Source: Butyrivibrio sp.
GTDB lineage: Bacteria > Bacillota_A > Clostridia > Lachnospirales > Lachnospiraceae
Assembly (NCBI GenBank): GCA_017996845.1
Contig: JAGOGF010000010.1
Span: forward strand, 1 to 43,933
Direction of reading: 5' to 3'
Length of the DNA stretch: 43,933 nucleotides
Both the position numbers and the translations under genes were made by a program. Within the stretch, counting starts at the first letter, position 1. Each line of letters opens with the position of its first letter. The notes beneath the pieces are model-generated. The model worked only from the letters and a program-made list of their open reading frames with translations. It had not been told where the DNA came from and did not search any database. Of the stretch, positions 24,514 through 33,173 are shown piece after piece.

Positions 24514-27165
24514 TCAACGCTTCGTCCATATAGTTTTCAAAAACTGTATGACTGCTGTTGGCAAAAATGCAAGTCCAACAATCTGCCAAACTGCTGTTCC
24601 TGTAATTTCAGCAACACTGAAAAGTCCATGCATAAAAGGAACAAAAATTACAATTGCAAGCAAAAGTACCCCACCTGCAAATGCTGCAAGACTATATGGA
24701 TTTGAGGAAAACCCGAGCTGAAAGATATTTTTCGTACCACGGCAGTTAAATCCATGAAACAGTCTTGCCAGTGTCAGGGTAGCAAATGCCATTGTGGAAG
24801 CAACTGCGGCATTGGTCTGAAGCCCGATATAAAATGCTGTCATCGTTGCCGCAGCAATCAATGCGCCTTGTCCTATGATCTTCCACATCAGTTTTCCGGT
24901 CAGAATACCTTCAGCCGGATCCCTTGGTGATTCCTGCAGGAGCGCAGGATCAGAAGGCTCCATCCCTATTGCGATAGCAGGCAGTGAATCTGTCAGTAAG
25001 TTAATGAAAAGAAGATGTACAGGAGCAAAGGGCACCGGCAATCCAATGATTGATGTATAAAGCACGGACATGATTCCTGCCATATTACCGGATAGCAAAA
25101 ACAGAATCGCATTTTTGATATTTCTGTAAACATTTCTTCCATTCAGAACTGCCTTAATAATTGTCGCAAAATTATCATCCGATAAAATCATTGCCGCAGC
25201 ATCTTTTGAAACTTCCGTACCGGTTATCCCCATTGCAACGCCAATATCGGCCTTTTTCAGAGCAGGTGCATCATTTACACCATCTCCGGTCATTGATACA
25301 ATTTTCCCACTCTTTTGCCACGCATCAACAATTCTGATCTTATTTTCAGGAGAAACACGGGCATAAACAGAAATATGGGTTATTTTTTCCATAAGTTCCT
25401 GATCTGACATCGCGTCAAGTTCAGCACCTGTAACTGCAATATCTCCATCTTCAAAAATCCCGATCTGTCTGGCAATTGCCGTAGCTGTTATTTTATGATC
25501 TCCGGTAATCATTATTGTTCTGATACCGGCTTTCCTTGCCTGTTTTACTGCTTCTGCGGATTCCTGTCTCGGCGGATCCATCATCGCAATCAGCCCCAGG
25601 AAAATATAATTATATTCGGTTTCAAGCGAAAGTTTTTCTTCTGTTTCCTTGTATGCAAATGCCAGTACCCTGAGCCCAGCTTCTGAGAATTTCTGATTCT
25701 GCAGCTTAATTGCTTCTTTATCTGCTTCTGTCAGAGGTCTGACACCATTCTGATCTTCCAGATTAATGCAGCGGTCGATCAATACATCTACCGCACCCTT
25801 TGTCAGAACTGTCTCAATTCCATGGAGCTTACATTTCGTACTCATAAGCTTACGGTCAGAGTCAAAAGGCACCTCTTCGTCGCGTAAAATAACCTGACGA
25901 ACATCTTCTTCGTTCATGCCTTCTTCTCTGAAGAGCAAATTATCCTGCACTTCTATTTTACGAAACATTTCCAAAAGGGCGTATTCTGTAGGATCTCCGA
26001 TTCCTTTTCCTTCCACAATACTGGAGTCATTAGTCAATATTGCATCGTACAAAAGGTATCTTGATAAATGATCCCGTATATCCAGTTTAAACGGATTCAT
26101 TTCCGTTCCATTCAAATAAACTTTCTGAACTGTCATTTTGTTCTGGGTCAATGTTCCGGTTTTATCAGAACATATTACAGAGACACAGCCAAGGCTTTCC
26201 ACAGCCTTCAGTTCTTTGATAATGGCATTTTCATGTGCCATTTTCTGAGTTCCCATCGCCTGCACAATTGTAACAATAGAGCTAAGTGCTTCCGGTATTG
26301 CGGCAACTGCAAGCGCAACTGCAAACATCATGGAATCCAGAATCGTCATTTTACGATAAACACAAAGTGCAAAAACAAGCACACAGATTATCATGATCAT
26401 AATTGCAAGTTTCTGGCTGAAATCATCCAGTTTTTTCTGAAGCGGAGTTTTCCTTTCCTTTGCCGCATTCATCAGTCCTGCAATTTTGCCAAGTTCTGTT
26501 CCCATCCCTGTTTCGGTTATCAGCACCATCGCACGACCATAAACTACCAGACTTCCTGCATGAACCATATTGGACTGATCTGCAAGCGGTGTCTGTTCCG
26601 GCAAAATTTCACTTGCCTTTTCAACATTCGTGGATTCTCCTGTAAGTGAACTTTCATTCACCTGCAGGGAATAACTGTGAATCACTCTGCCATCTGCCAC
26701 CACCATATCGCCTGCTTCCAGCAGAACAATATCCCCGGGCACAAGATCCTTCGATAAAACTTCCGTCTTAATACCGCTGCGCATGACTTTGGCACTTGGT
26801 GATGACAACTGTTTTAAGCTGCTTAATGATTTTTCTGCTTTCACATGCTGCACCGTTCCCAAAAAAGCATTCAGAATCAGAACTGCAAAAATGACAAAAG
26901 TACTCTCCACGCTTCCTGAAAGCATGGATACAATGGCTGCAATAATCAGAATGATTACCAAAAGATCAAGAAATTGTGACAGGAATATCTGTATAATGCT
27001 TTTTTTCTTTCCTTCGCATAAAACATTCTCTCCTTTTTCTTTACGAATATGCGCTGCCTGTTCCTCAGATAACCCTGCTTCTGTTACGCCTGCCTTTTCC
27101 AGCATTTTGTCTGCAGATTCTTCCCACGCTCTTCTCTCGTTCTCTTTCATTTCTTTCTCACTCAA
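24514..27165 (-). CDS. P-type cation ATPase (P2A; probable Mn2+/Ca2+ exporter)
   Basis: About 883 residues: cation-ATPase N-terminal domain, actuator domain with LTGES, phosphorylation site SDKTGTLT (Asp about residue 334), nucleotide domain, MTGDGVNDAPAL hinge and about ten membrane helices. The ion-site helices read IPEALSS (canonical IPEGL) on helix 4, SGNMAG on helix 5 (Asn kept, but Gly where SERCA has Glu771), and NLLTDSLPA on helix 6. This suggests a single transport site. The upstream yybP-ykoY riboswitch points to Mn2+, as with YoaB of Lactococcus and the streptococcal homologue. Start TTG 27165 has GAGG 8 nt upstream; ATG 27150 is the alternative. Confidence 0.9.
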   Translation of the reverse strand: MSEKEMKENERRAWEESADKMLEKAGVTEAGLSEEQAAHIRKEKGENVLCEGKKKSIIQIFLSQFLDLLVIILIIAAIVSMLSGSVESTFVIFAVLILNAFLGTVQHVKAEKSLSSLKQLSSPSAKVMRSGIKTEVLSKDLVPGDIVLLEAGDMVVADGRVIHSYSLQVNESSLTGESTNVEKASEILPEQTPLADQSNMVHAGSLVVYGRAMVLITETGMGTELGKIAGLMNAAKERKTPLQKKLDDFSQKLAIMIMIICVLVFALCVYRKMTILDSMMFAVALAVAAIPEALSSIVTIVQAMGTQKMAHENAIIKELKAVESLGCVSVICSDKTGTLTQNKMTVQKVYLNGTEMNPFKLDIRDHLSRYLLYDAILTNDSSIVEGKGIGDPTEYALLEMFRKIEVQDNLLFREEGMNEEDVRQVILRDEEVPFDSDRKLMSTKCKLHGIETVLTKGAVDVLIDRCINLEDQNGVRPLTEADKEAIKLQNQKFSEAGLRVLAFAYKETEEKLSLETEYNYIFLGLIAMMDPPRQESAEAVKQARKAGIRTIMITGDHKITATAIARQIGIFEDGDIAVTGAELDAMSDQELMEKITHISVYARVSPENKIRIVDAWQKSGKIVSMTGDGVNDAPALKKADIGVAMGITGTEVSKDAAAMILSDDNFATIIKAVLNGRNVYRNIKNAILFLLSGNMAGIMSVLYTSIIGLPVPFAPVHLLFINLLTDSLPAIAIGMEPSDPALLQESPRDPAEGILTGKLMWKIIGQGALIAAATMTAFYIGLQTNAAVASTMAFATLTLARLFHGFNCRGTKNIFQLGFSSNPYSLAAFAGGVLLLAIVIFVPFMHGLFSVAEITGTAVWQIVGLAFLPTAVIQFLKTIWTKR

Positions 27166-27229
27166 AGTATTCGCCTCATTCCTTTTTTCTGCTTGATTAA
27201 TTGAATTTTGCCTGTTTTCGCATGTGTAC

Positions 27230-27371
27230 AAAAAAAGGCTTTCATCGTACACATACAAAGTACGATAAAAGTCTCATTCTTTTCGCAGTGCATTTTCCGG
27301 TTTTTTCAAACGGGATGACGAAAAATGCAATATCTGACCTTAACAGATATGAACTACTCCCTAATATCTGC
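27230..27371 (-). promoter_or_regulatory. yybP-ykoY (Mn2+) riboswitch with terminator, upstream of the P-type ATPase
   Basis: Reading leftward: loop-1 motif AGGGAGTAGTTC (27351-27362); hairpin P2 ATATCTG/CAGATAT (27330-27350); P3 arm CATTTT; conserved UCGUCA (27316-27321); P4; CGG then P3 partner AAAATG (27291-27296); P1 3' strand GAGACTTTTATC. This is the order and content of the L. lactis yoaB aptamer. A 12-bp terminator (27239-27271) with a seven-U tail follows, and its 5' arm overlaps the P1 3' strand, so metal binding should prevent termination (ON switch). P1 itself is imperfect. CAGATAT also occurs at 27364-27370 and could pair with P2. Confidence 0.8.
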
Positions 27372-27375
27372 CACA

Positions 27376-27405
27376 ACGTTACCATGTAAAAAGACAATAC
27401 GTCAA
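27376..27405 (-). promoter_or_regulatory. Candidate promoter of the riboswitch-ATPase unit
   Basis: -35 TTGACG (27400-27405), 18-bp spacer, -10 TAACGT (27376-27381) preceded by TGG (extended -10). The -10 is weak. Transcription would start only a few nt before the aptamer. Confidence 0.45.
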
Positions 27406-27481
27406 GTAAAATATCCAAACCGGATAAATTCTTCTCTCTCCCTCTTATCATATCTGCACCCGATCGTATCCTGCTAGTCAA

Positions 27482-28303
27482 TTAATTAGTCCAGGTCTTA
27501 ATTTTTACAGTATGTACCACAAATCTTTTGGTTCCGCCTGCCTCCCCTGAACAGGTAGACAGATTCAGGATCTCCGGTCTTTCAGAAAAATCCGGTTCCT
27601 CTGTTCCTGGATATATGGAACGTTTTATAGCGCCTTCCACATACTGATCATACTCTTCATCCGACTTAATCTCATCATACACACTGCTGCCTGTATGCGT
27701 TGTTTCATAAGCAAATACCTTGTACTGATAGGTTCCCTTTTTTGTATAAATATATATATATGGATGTTTTTGGAGCAGATTTTCATTCCCCTTTTTATAC
27801 AAAAGTTTCATCGAACCAAACATGGATAAATTTCGCATATTGTGCCCAAAAATAAAATCGCTTTTTCCTGAAAAATCCGCACTGCTTAAGGTATCCATAA
27901 AAATACAGCCGGATTTGTTCGTTTTACCATCAAACGTAAGATGTATATATTGATTTTCTTTTTGTTCCCTGACAACCGGATAACTGATATCGAGTGCCTC
28001 AAAATAGATCCATCCGATGAAATCCGGATTGATTTTTTCCAGCGCATCATAATCCACTTTGAAAGCAGGCGGCACATCTTCATCCGTCTTATTTGCTTCA
28101 TCCGCCTTTTTTGCTGCATTCTGTACTTCCGTATCCGTTGAAGCTGGAACCTCCACCAGCCGCCTTGCAAGATCCTCATATTCTTTATCTGCAACACGAT
28201 ATTCTTTCTGATCCATATAAATCTGTACACCTTCATAAATTGCTACTGCTGCACAGATTCCAATCAGTACATAACTGATCAAAGAGACTAGCCGTTTCTT
28301 CAT
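27482..28303 (-). CDS. srtB: Class B sortase
   Basis: A 273-residue membrane transpeptidase that joins LPxTG-like surface proteins to the cell wall or to pilin Lys. One N-terminal membrane segment (about residues 8-25), a linker, and the sortase fold with the triad His in FGHNM, Cys in LNLSTCSG and Arg in TKRFVVHT. Length and the FIGWIYFEALDISYPVV start identify class B. No LPxTG-like substrate is encoded nearby. ATG 28303 follows GAGG closely; GTG 28312 is the alternative start. It begins 13 nt past the RluA stop, so the two are cotranscribed. Confidence 0.9.
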   Translation of the reverse strand: MKKRLVSLISYVLIGICAAVAIYEGVQIYMDQKEYRVADKEYEDLARRLVEVPASTDTEVQNAAKKADEANKTDEDVPPAFKVDYDALEKINPDFIGWIYFEALDISYPVVREQKENQYIHLTFDGKTNKSGCIFMDTLSSADFSGKSDFIFGHNMRNLSMFGSMKLLYKKGNENLLQKHPYIYIYTKKGTYQYKVFAYETTHTGSSVYDEIKSDEEYDQYVEGAIKRSIYPGTEEPDFSERPEILNLSTCSGEAGGTKRFVVHTVKIKTWTN

Positions 28304-28315
28304 ATTCCTCACTTC

Positions 28316-29215
28316 TTACAGCAGTGCTTCCATATCAGCCGGAAGTTCAGCCGTAAATTCAAGTTTTCTACCGGAAACCGGATGTTTCAGTTCCGCATGT
28401 GCGGAATGAAGTGCCGTCCTGTTCATTCCGTGCCATTCCTGCAATAATGCTCCATATAAATGATCTCCCAAAAGCGGATGCCCCACTGCTGCCATATGCA
28501 CGCGTATCTGATGCGTCCGTCCTGTTTCAAGCCGAAGTCGTACCAATGCATATCCTGCAAACTGCTTTTCAACATGGAAATGAGTCACCGCACGGTTTCC
28601 ATCGGCACATACCTGCCTGATCATCCTTACTCCGGGTGTATCCCCGATTGGAAGATCAATTGTGCCGTCTGCCTGTTCCATTTCCCCTGAACATAAAGCA
28701 AGATATTCTTTTAAACGATTCCCTTCCTGCCCCTGTCTGGACAATGCTGCCGTAGCAAATCTGTTCTTTCCAAATAGAATAATTCCTGACGTTTCTCTGT
28801 CAAGGCGCCCTACTGCACGCATCACATGTTCTTCTCCGTTTTGAAGATAATGCCAGGCCAGGCGATTACACAGAGAATCGGTGTAATGCCCATGGGAAGG
28901 ATGTACCACCATACCTGCCGGCTTATTCAGACAAATCAAATCTTCATCTTCATAAAGGATATCAAGCGCCCCCTCCTGTGGAATAATTTCTGATGCCTGT
29001 TCCATATTCTCATGAAGCGTAATTTCCAGAATATCACCCGGTCTTACCTCATGCCTCACCGTTACCTGCTGTCCGGCAATCATGATTCCATCGGCATACA
29101 TTTTAGCATGACTGATTTCTCTGCCCGAAAGCTGTAACTGTTGTTGTAAAATGCTGCGTACGATACAGCCGCTGTCTTTTTCGGTCACGCTATATATCAA
29201 CTTTCTCGTTGCCAT
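28316..29215 (-). CDS. RluA-family RNA pseudouridine synthase
   Basis: A 299-residue RluA/RluD-type enzyme that isomerises specific uridines in rRNA or tRNA. An S4-like N-terminal part (GREISHAKMYADGIMIAGQQVTVRHEVRPGD) is followed by the catalytic motif GRLDRETSGIILFGKN with the Asp nucleophile, then RTHQIRVHMAAVGHPLLGD. ATG 29215 is chosen because the promoter -10 lies at 29276-29281, which excludes the longer frame to 29302; GTG 29227 (behind GGAG) is a close alternative. The target uridine is unknown. Confidence 0.9.
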   Translation of the reverse strand: MATRKLIYSVTEKDSGCIVRSILQQQLQLSGREISHAKMYADGIMIAGQQVTVRHEVRPGDILEITLHENMEQASEIIPQEGALDILYEDEDLICLNKPAGMVVHPSHGHYTDSLCNRLAWHYLQNGEEHVMRAVGRLDRETSGIILFGKNRFATAALSRQGQEGNRLKEYLALCSGEMEQADGTIDLPIGDTPGVRMIRQVCADGNRAVTHFHVEKQFAGYALVRLRLETGRTHQIRVHMAAVGHPLLGDHLYGALLQEWHGMNRTALHSAHAELKHPVSGRKLEFTAELPADMEALL

Positions 29216-29275
29216 ATCCTGATTCACACCACTCCACATTTTTTTACATGCGACGCTCCGCCTGTATCTAGTTGT

Positions 29276-29281
29276 AGTATA
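29276..29281 (-). promoter_or_regulatory. Extended -10 promoter of rluA-srtB
   Basis: TGG-TATACT on the minus strand, 60 nt before the rluA start; a TTGGAG at a 15-bp distance may act as the -35. Confidence 0.5.
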
Positions 29282-29341
29282 CCACACTCCCGCATACTCC
29301 AAAATATCCTGTTTACAATTCTTTTATCGGTGTTTTTTCAT

Positions 29342-30154
29342 TTATTCTCTGAATCGGAGAGGCATCAGACTTTGCTGCAATTTTTCATTATGTCTTGGTT
29401 TGACCTCAATCGTATCAAAAAAGACCTTCCAGAGGCGCTCGATTTCTTCCTCCGTTTCCTCCGGTTTCCTGATGATCTGAACCAGTTCAGGATACTGTTG
29501 CCCGATTTCCTGTGTCAGATACCATGCCGCTCCTGCTGTATGAATTCCCGCTTCATCATGTACGGCATCATATATAAGAAAATTTTCTTCCGGAAAACGA
29601 TCTGCAAAATGAGGCATGATCAGTACCGTTACTCTGGCCTGCGGCGTAATTCTTGCCGTCATTAAACTTTTTGTGTTTTTTCGCATCAATGCGGCTTCCG
29701 TGTCCTGTTCTCTGTTTCTCTCCGCTAAATGTTCATGAAAACGCAGAAATTCATTCCAGTGTCCCGCTTCCCTGCTCACACGACGATCAATTTCATTTAA
29801 ACGCGCTACATAATGATCTGTATAGCACCCAATTGTACGCTCCCCATTTTCAAATCCCCTTACCAGAAAATGATAGATCACATCTGCTTTATCTGCTGCA
29901 TCCGAAAGTGCTGTATCCATTACCATATCATATGCCTGTGAACCAATTTGCCTGATCAGTGCGTTTCTGACGTTTTCCGCTTGCTGCCTGTCTGTCAGAA
30001 TTTCTTCTGTTTCTGTAAAGAACTCCAGTTCCTGTACTTTCCCGTTTCTGACTCGAATCTCTATATTGGAATGTCCCCATCTGCTTCGATATGCCCTGTG
30101 CACTGCCGAAAAAATTCCTTCCGGTGTATCTTCACAATATAAAATATGTTTCAT
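29342..30154 (-). CDS. TIGR03915/DUF4130 putative DNA-metabolism protein
   Basis: A 270-residue protein opening with MKHILYCEDTPEGIFSAVHRAYRS, matching the DUF4130 (TIGR03915) family. It has no signal peptide or membrane segment. In many genomes this family sits next to the TIGR03916 radical SAM protein, and in others it is fused to a uracil-DNA-glycosylase-like domain; its activity is not established. Here GGGAG lies 7 nt before ATG 30154, and the radical SAM gene ends 15 nt upstream, so the two form one operon under the SOS-type promoter at 31687-31715. Conserved-looking stretches include GHWNEFLRFHEHLAE and VLIMPHFADRFPEENFLIYD. Confidence 0.85.
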   Translation of the reverse strand: MKHILYCEDTPEGIFSAVHRAYRSRWGHSNIEIRVRNGKVQELEFFTETEEILTDRQQAENVRNALIRQIGSQAYDMVMDTALSDAADKADVIYHFLVRGFENGERTIGCYTDHYVARLNEIDRRVSREAGHWNEFLRFHEHLAERNREQDTEAALMRKNTKSLMTARITPQARVTVLIMPHFADRFPEENFLIYDAVHDEAGIHTAGAAWYLTQEIGQQYPELVQIIRKPEETEEEIERLWKVFFDTIEVKPRHNEKLQQSLMPLRFRE

Positions 30155-30169
30155 TACATTTCTCCCTGT

Positions 30170-31633
30170 TTATGCACTGATAATTGGCTGATTTGTCTCT
30201 TTTCCAATCCCGAAATCAAATAGTGAAAGTTGTTCATACTGTATCCCTTCATTGGTCAGTATAAAACGTTTACTATCATCCACCAGATAACTCATTAGCG
30301 CATTTTCATTCATATTAATGTGATACATCATTTTACCGGCACAGGTCACAAAATATACTGCCCTTTTCATTACAACACCCATTCTGCTCAAATCCTTAAA
30401 ATCAAGCTGTCCGCCGCGTCTTGCTGCAACAATTCTTCGGGCACTGGTAACCCCGATTCCTGGAACCTGCAGCAGCATATGGTAAGATGCCCTGTTAACT
30501 TCTATCGGAAATTTGTCCAGATGCCTGAGTGCATAATCACATTTCGGATCGAGCAGCATATTGAAATTGGGTCTGTCAGGTGTAAGCAGATCTTTAACGT
30601 CAAACCCATAAAAACGAAGCAGAAAATCAGCCTGATAAAGCCGGTGCTCTCTGTCCAGAATCGTTCGTCCCGTCCACTGGGGCATATCTGCATCATTGTT
30701 TACATTGATAAAAGAGGAATAAAATACCCTTTTCAAATCAAATTTGTGATACAGTTCCTGTGTTACTGACATGATCTGGTAATCATTTTCTCCTGTCGCA
30801 CCAATAATCATCTGTGTAGACTGTCCTGCCGGCACAAATCTGCCGGTACTGCCTTCCGGTCTTGTCTGCAGAAAAAAGCGCTCTGTACTCTCCTGTGGAA
30901 GCATTCTGTGAACGCTGAACCGGTCACCCGGTACCTGCAGCACAGGCTCTGCTTTTGTATTCATTCCATTATTGGTAATTCCAATTCTGCCAAGTTTCTC
31001 CTGCTGTACACTTTTATCAAGCATAATCCCATTCTGAATCATTCGCATGGGTTTGAGGATATTGCTTCTGTTCTTGTTCGGAGCAAGTTTCTGCAGGCCT
31101 TCTGCCGTCGGCAGTTCCAGATTCACACTCATGCGATCCGCCAGCCATCCTACTTCCTGCGTCAGTTCCATGGAAGCTCCCGGAATTGTCTTAACATGAA
31201 TATAGCCATTGAAGCGGTATTTCACACGAAGCAGCCGAATCGCTTCCAGCATCCTCCTTACTGTTTCTTCCGGGTTGGGATAGATTCCTGAGCTCAGAAA
31301 AAGACCCTCGATATAATTACGTCTGTAAAATTCAATGGTCAGTCTGGCAACCTCTTCAGGTGTAAAAGTTGCACGGACAACATCGTTCTGCGAACGATTG
31401 ATACAATATTTACAATTATAAGCACATTCATTTGTCATCAGAATTTTCAGAAGAGAAACGCATCTTCCGTCTGCTGCAAAAGCATGACAGATTCCTCCCT
31501 TTACTGCATTTCCGATTCCCTGACCGTTACCCTTGCGGTCAACTCCGCTTGACGTACACGCCACATCATATTTCGCAGCGTCTCCCAGAATTTCAAGCTT
31601 CTGCTCCAATGTCAGATTCTCTCCAATAATCAT
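30170..31633 (-). CDS. TIGR03916 putative DNA modification/repair radical SAM protein
   Basis: A 487-residue radical SAM enzyme. The 4Fe-4S Cys motif is CxxxCxxC in ECAYNCKYCINRS (Cys 70, 74, 77). A helix-hairpin-helix motif VPGIGVTSARRIVAARR (about residues 405-425) predicts DNA contact. The role is not established; the HhH domain and partner gene suggest a DNA lesion or base modification. ATG 31633 is preferred over ATG 31645 because GAGG lies 6 nt before it. The promoter has two LexA-like boxes, so induction by DNA damage is predicted. Confidence 0.88.
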   Translation of the reverse strand: MIIGENLTLEQKLEILGDAAKYDVACTSSGVDRKGNGQGIGNAVKGGICHAFAADGRCVSLLKILMTNECAYNCKYCINRSQNDVVRATFTPEEVARLTIEFYRRNYIEGLFLSSGIYPNPEETVRRMLEAIRLLRVKYRFNGYIHVKTIPGASMELTQEVGWLADRMSVNLELPTAEGLQKLAPNKNRSNILKPMRMIQNGIMLDKSVQQEKLGRIGITNNGMNTKAEPVLQVPGDRFSVHRMLPQESTERFFLQTRPEGSTGRFVPAGQSTQMIIGATGENDYQIMSVTQELYHKFDLKRVFYSSFINVNNDADMPQWTGRTILDREHRLYQADFLLRFYGFDVKDLLTPDRPNFNMLLDPKCDYALRHLDKFPIEVNRASYHMLLQVPGIGVTSARRIVAARRGGQLDFKDLSRMGVVMKRAVYFVTCAGKMMYHINMNENALMSYLVDDSKRFILTNEGIQYEQLSLFDFGIGKETNQPIISA

Positions 31634-31671
31634 TTTTTTCCTCATTTTGTGAATAGAACAAATACATTTAT

Positions 31672-31685
31672 CGAATGTATGTTCT
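31672..31685 (-). promoter_or_regulatory. LexA-like box 1 (start-site proximal)
   Basis: On the minus strand AGAACATACATTCG: two mismatches to the Gram-positive LexA consensus CGAACRNRYGTTYC. It begins two bases past the -10 box, over the expected start point. Confidence 0.6.
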
Positions 31686-31686
31686 T

Positions 31687-31715
31687 ATTATACATGATTC
31701 GAACATATGTTTCAA
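31687..31715 (-). promoter_or_regulatory. Promoter of the radical SAM / DUF4130 operon
   Basis: -35 TTGAAA (31710-31715), 17-bp spacer and perfect -10 TATAAT (31687-31692). The spacer and part of the -35 are occupied by LexA box 2. Confidence 0.85.
31700..31713. promoter_or_regulatory. LexA (SOS) box 2, full consensus match
   Basis: CGAACATATGTTTC fits CGAACRNRYGTTYC at all 14 positions and lies in the promoter spacer overlapping the -35, a position where LexA would block RNA polymerase. Confidence 0.8.
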
Positions 31716-31757
31716 TATGATTTTGAGGAGAATTGCTTTCTGCAGAACCTGGATCAT

Positions 31758-31795
31758 AAAAAGACTGACGGTTTCCTTTCCCGTCAGTCTTTTTT
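31758..31795 (-). terminator. Terminator embedded in the end of dinB
   Basis: GACTGACGG and CCGTCAGTC form a perfect 9-bp stem flanked by A and T runs; the stop codon TGA of dinB (31784-31786) is inside the 5' arm. It ends the polymerase gene and could also act rightward. It separates dinB from the SOS promoter downstream. Confidence 0.85.
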
Positions 31796-33127
31796 CTCTA
31801 TTTCCTTATTCTTTTTCTCCAGTTCACTTGCTCTTATCACTGCACGTTTACCAAATTCTCCACGGATTCTGTCCGTCATTTCATCAAGTTTGCGTTCCTT
31901 TTCAGATGATCGCACAGGTTTGCCTGATACCTGCTGCAATGTCTTTCCTTCATGCGCACCTTTTTGTATCCCCTCCAGTTCGAACAGATTCATCTGCCTG
32001 TACATGCCATGATCCAGATTGGTTGCAGACACCCCGATCAGACGAATACAGCTGCCCCTCTGGAAAAGTCCCCCGCTTCCCAGCATCAGCTGATTCAGGA
32101 GATCCGCCGCAGTTTGAAAAATTATATCTGTCCGGTTCACGGATTCCGACACCGTTGTCTGCCTGGAATGTCTTTTAAAATCATCCGTTTTGACACTGAC
32201 ACCGATTGTAAGTGCATACACACCATCACGCCGCAATCTTCCGGCGACTTTTTCAGATAACCATCGCAAAATCGGCGTTGCCTGCGCAATATAATTATCC
32301 GCTGTAATATCCTCCGAAGTTGTCGTTTCGTTTGAGTATCCTTTGGCTTCTTCCTCTGCTTCCTCTACCTTTGAATCGCTTATCCCATTTGCACTTCTAC
32401 AGATATATTCTCCGCCTTTTACTCCAAGTACCGCCTGCAGTGTCTCTTCCTTCATGTGCGCCGCATCACCGATTGTCCGCACCCCCAGTCCCCGCAGGCG
32501 CTGCGCCGTTGCTTTCCCGCACCCATACAATTCACCGATATCAAGCGGCCACATTTTTTCTGCTATTTCATTCGGAAAAAGTGTGTGCACTTTATCCGGT
32601 TTGGAAAAATCACTTGCCATTTTTGCGAGCAGTTTATTGACGGATATTCCGACATTTACCGTAAATCCAAGTGTATCACGGATTTCATCCTTGATTTTTT
32701 CTGCAAGGCAGATGGGAAACGGATGTCCGGGCACCACCAGATCCGCATATAGTTGTTCTGTTCCTGTCATATCCAGAAACGCTTCATCAATGGATACCTG
32801 TTCCACAACAGGTGCATATTGATGAAGAACACTGATAAATGCACAGGAAAAGCTGTGATAGGTTTCAAAATCCGCTTTGACAAGCACCAGATTCGGACAT
32901 TTCTGCAAAGCCTTTATAACAGGCTCCCCCGTTGTCACACCATATTTTCTGGCCGGGATAGATTTGGCCGTGATAATACCGTGTCTGGTCGCCCTGTCAC
33001 CTCCCACTGCAGATGGAATTGTTCGCAGATCTGTCGCTTCCGGATCATCCTGAAGCCTTTTCACCGCTGACCAGGATAAAAATGCCGAATTTACATCAAT
33101 ATGAAAAATCAGTTTTTCTTTTTCCAT
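31784..33127 (-). CDS. dinB: Y-family DNA polymerase (DinB/Pol IV-like)
   Basis: A 447-residue error-prone polymerase for lesion bypass. The palm motif begins FHIDVNSAFLSW (metal Asp, steric-gate Phe), followed by the second acidic motif VSIDEAFLDMT, the thumb HhH-like ELYGCGKATAQRLRGLGVRTIGD and a little-finger domain. The N-terminus differs from classical DinB (IDVNSAFLSW in place of IDMDCFFA), a form common in clostridia. ATG 33127 has AGGAG 4 nt upstream; ATG 33145 overlaps that site. No LexA box was found for it, in contrast with the neighbouring operon. The HAD gene lies 46 nt upstream on the same strand. Confidence 0.9.
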   Translation of the reverse strand: MEKEKLIFHIDVNSAFLSWSAVKRLQDDPEATDLRTIPSAVGGDRATRHGIITAKSIPARKYGVTTGEPVIKALQKCPNLVLVKADFETYHSFSCAFISVLHQYAPVVEQVSIDEAFLDMTGTEQLYADLVVPGHPFPICLAEKIKDEIRDTLGFTVNVGISVNKLLAKMASDFSKPDKVHTLFPNEIAEKMWPLDIGELYGCGKATAQRLRGLGVRTIGDAAHMKEETLQAVLGVKGGEYICRSANGISDSKVEEAEEEAKGYSNETTTSEDITADNYIAQATPILRWLSEKVAGRLRRDGVYALTIGVSVKTDDFKRHSRQTTVSESVNRTDIIFQTAADLLNQLMLGSGGLFQRGSCIRLIGVSATNLDHGMYRQMNLFELEGIQKGAHEGKTLQQVSGKPVRSSEKERKLDEMTDRIRGEFGKRAVIRASELEKKNKEIEKKD

Positions 33128-33173
33128 CCTGCTCCTTTTGATCAAATCAGCTGTAATCTCCGTTCAACTGTTA

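Noticed and set aside
27242..27481. 79-codon minus-strand ORF over the riboswitch region
   Set aside because: It spans the aptamer and terminator and has no ribosome site; the RNA explanation is far stronger.
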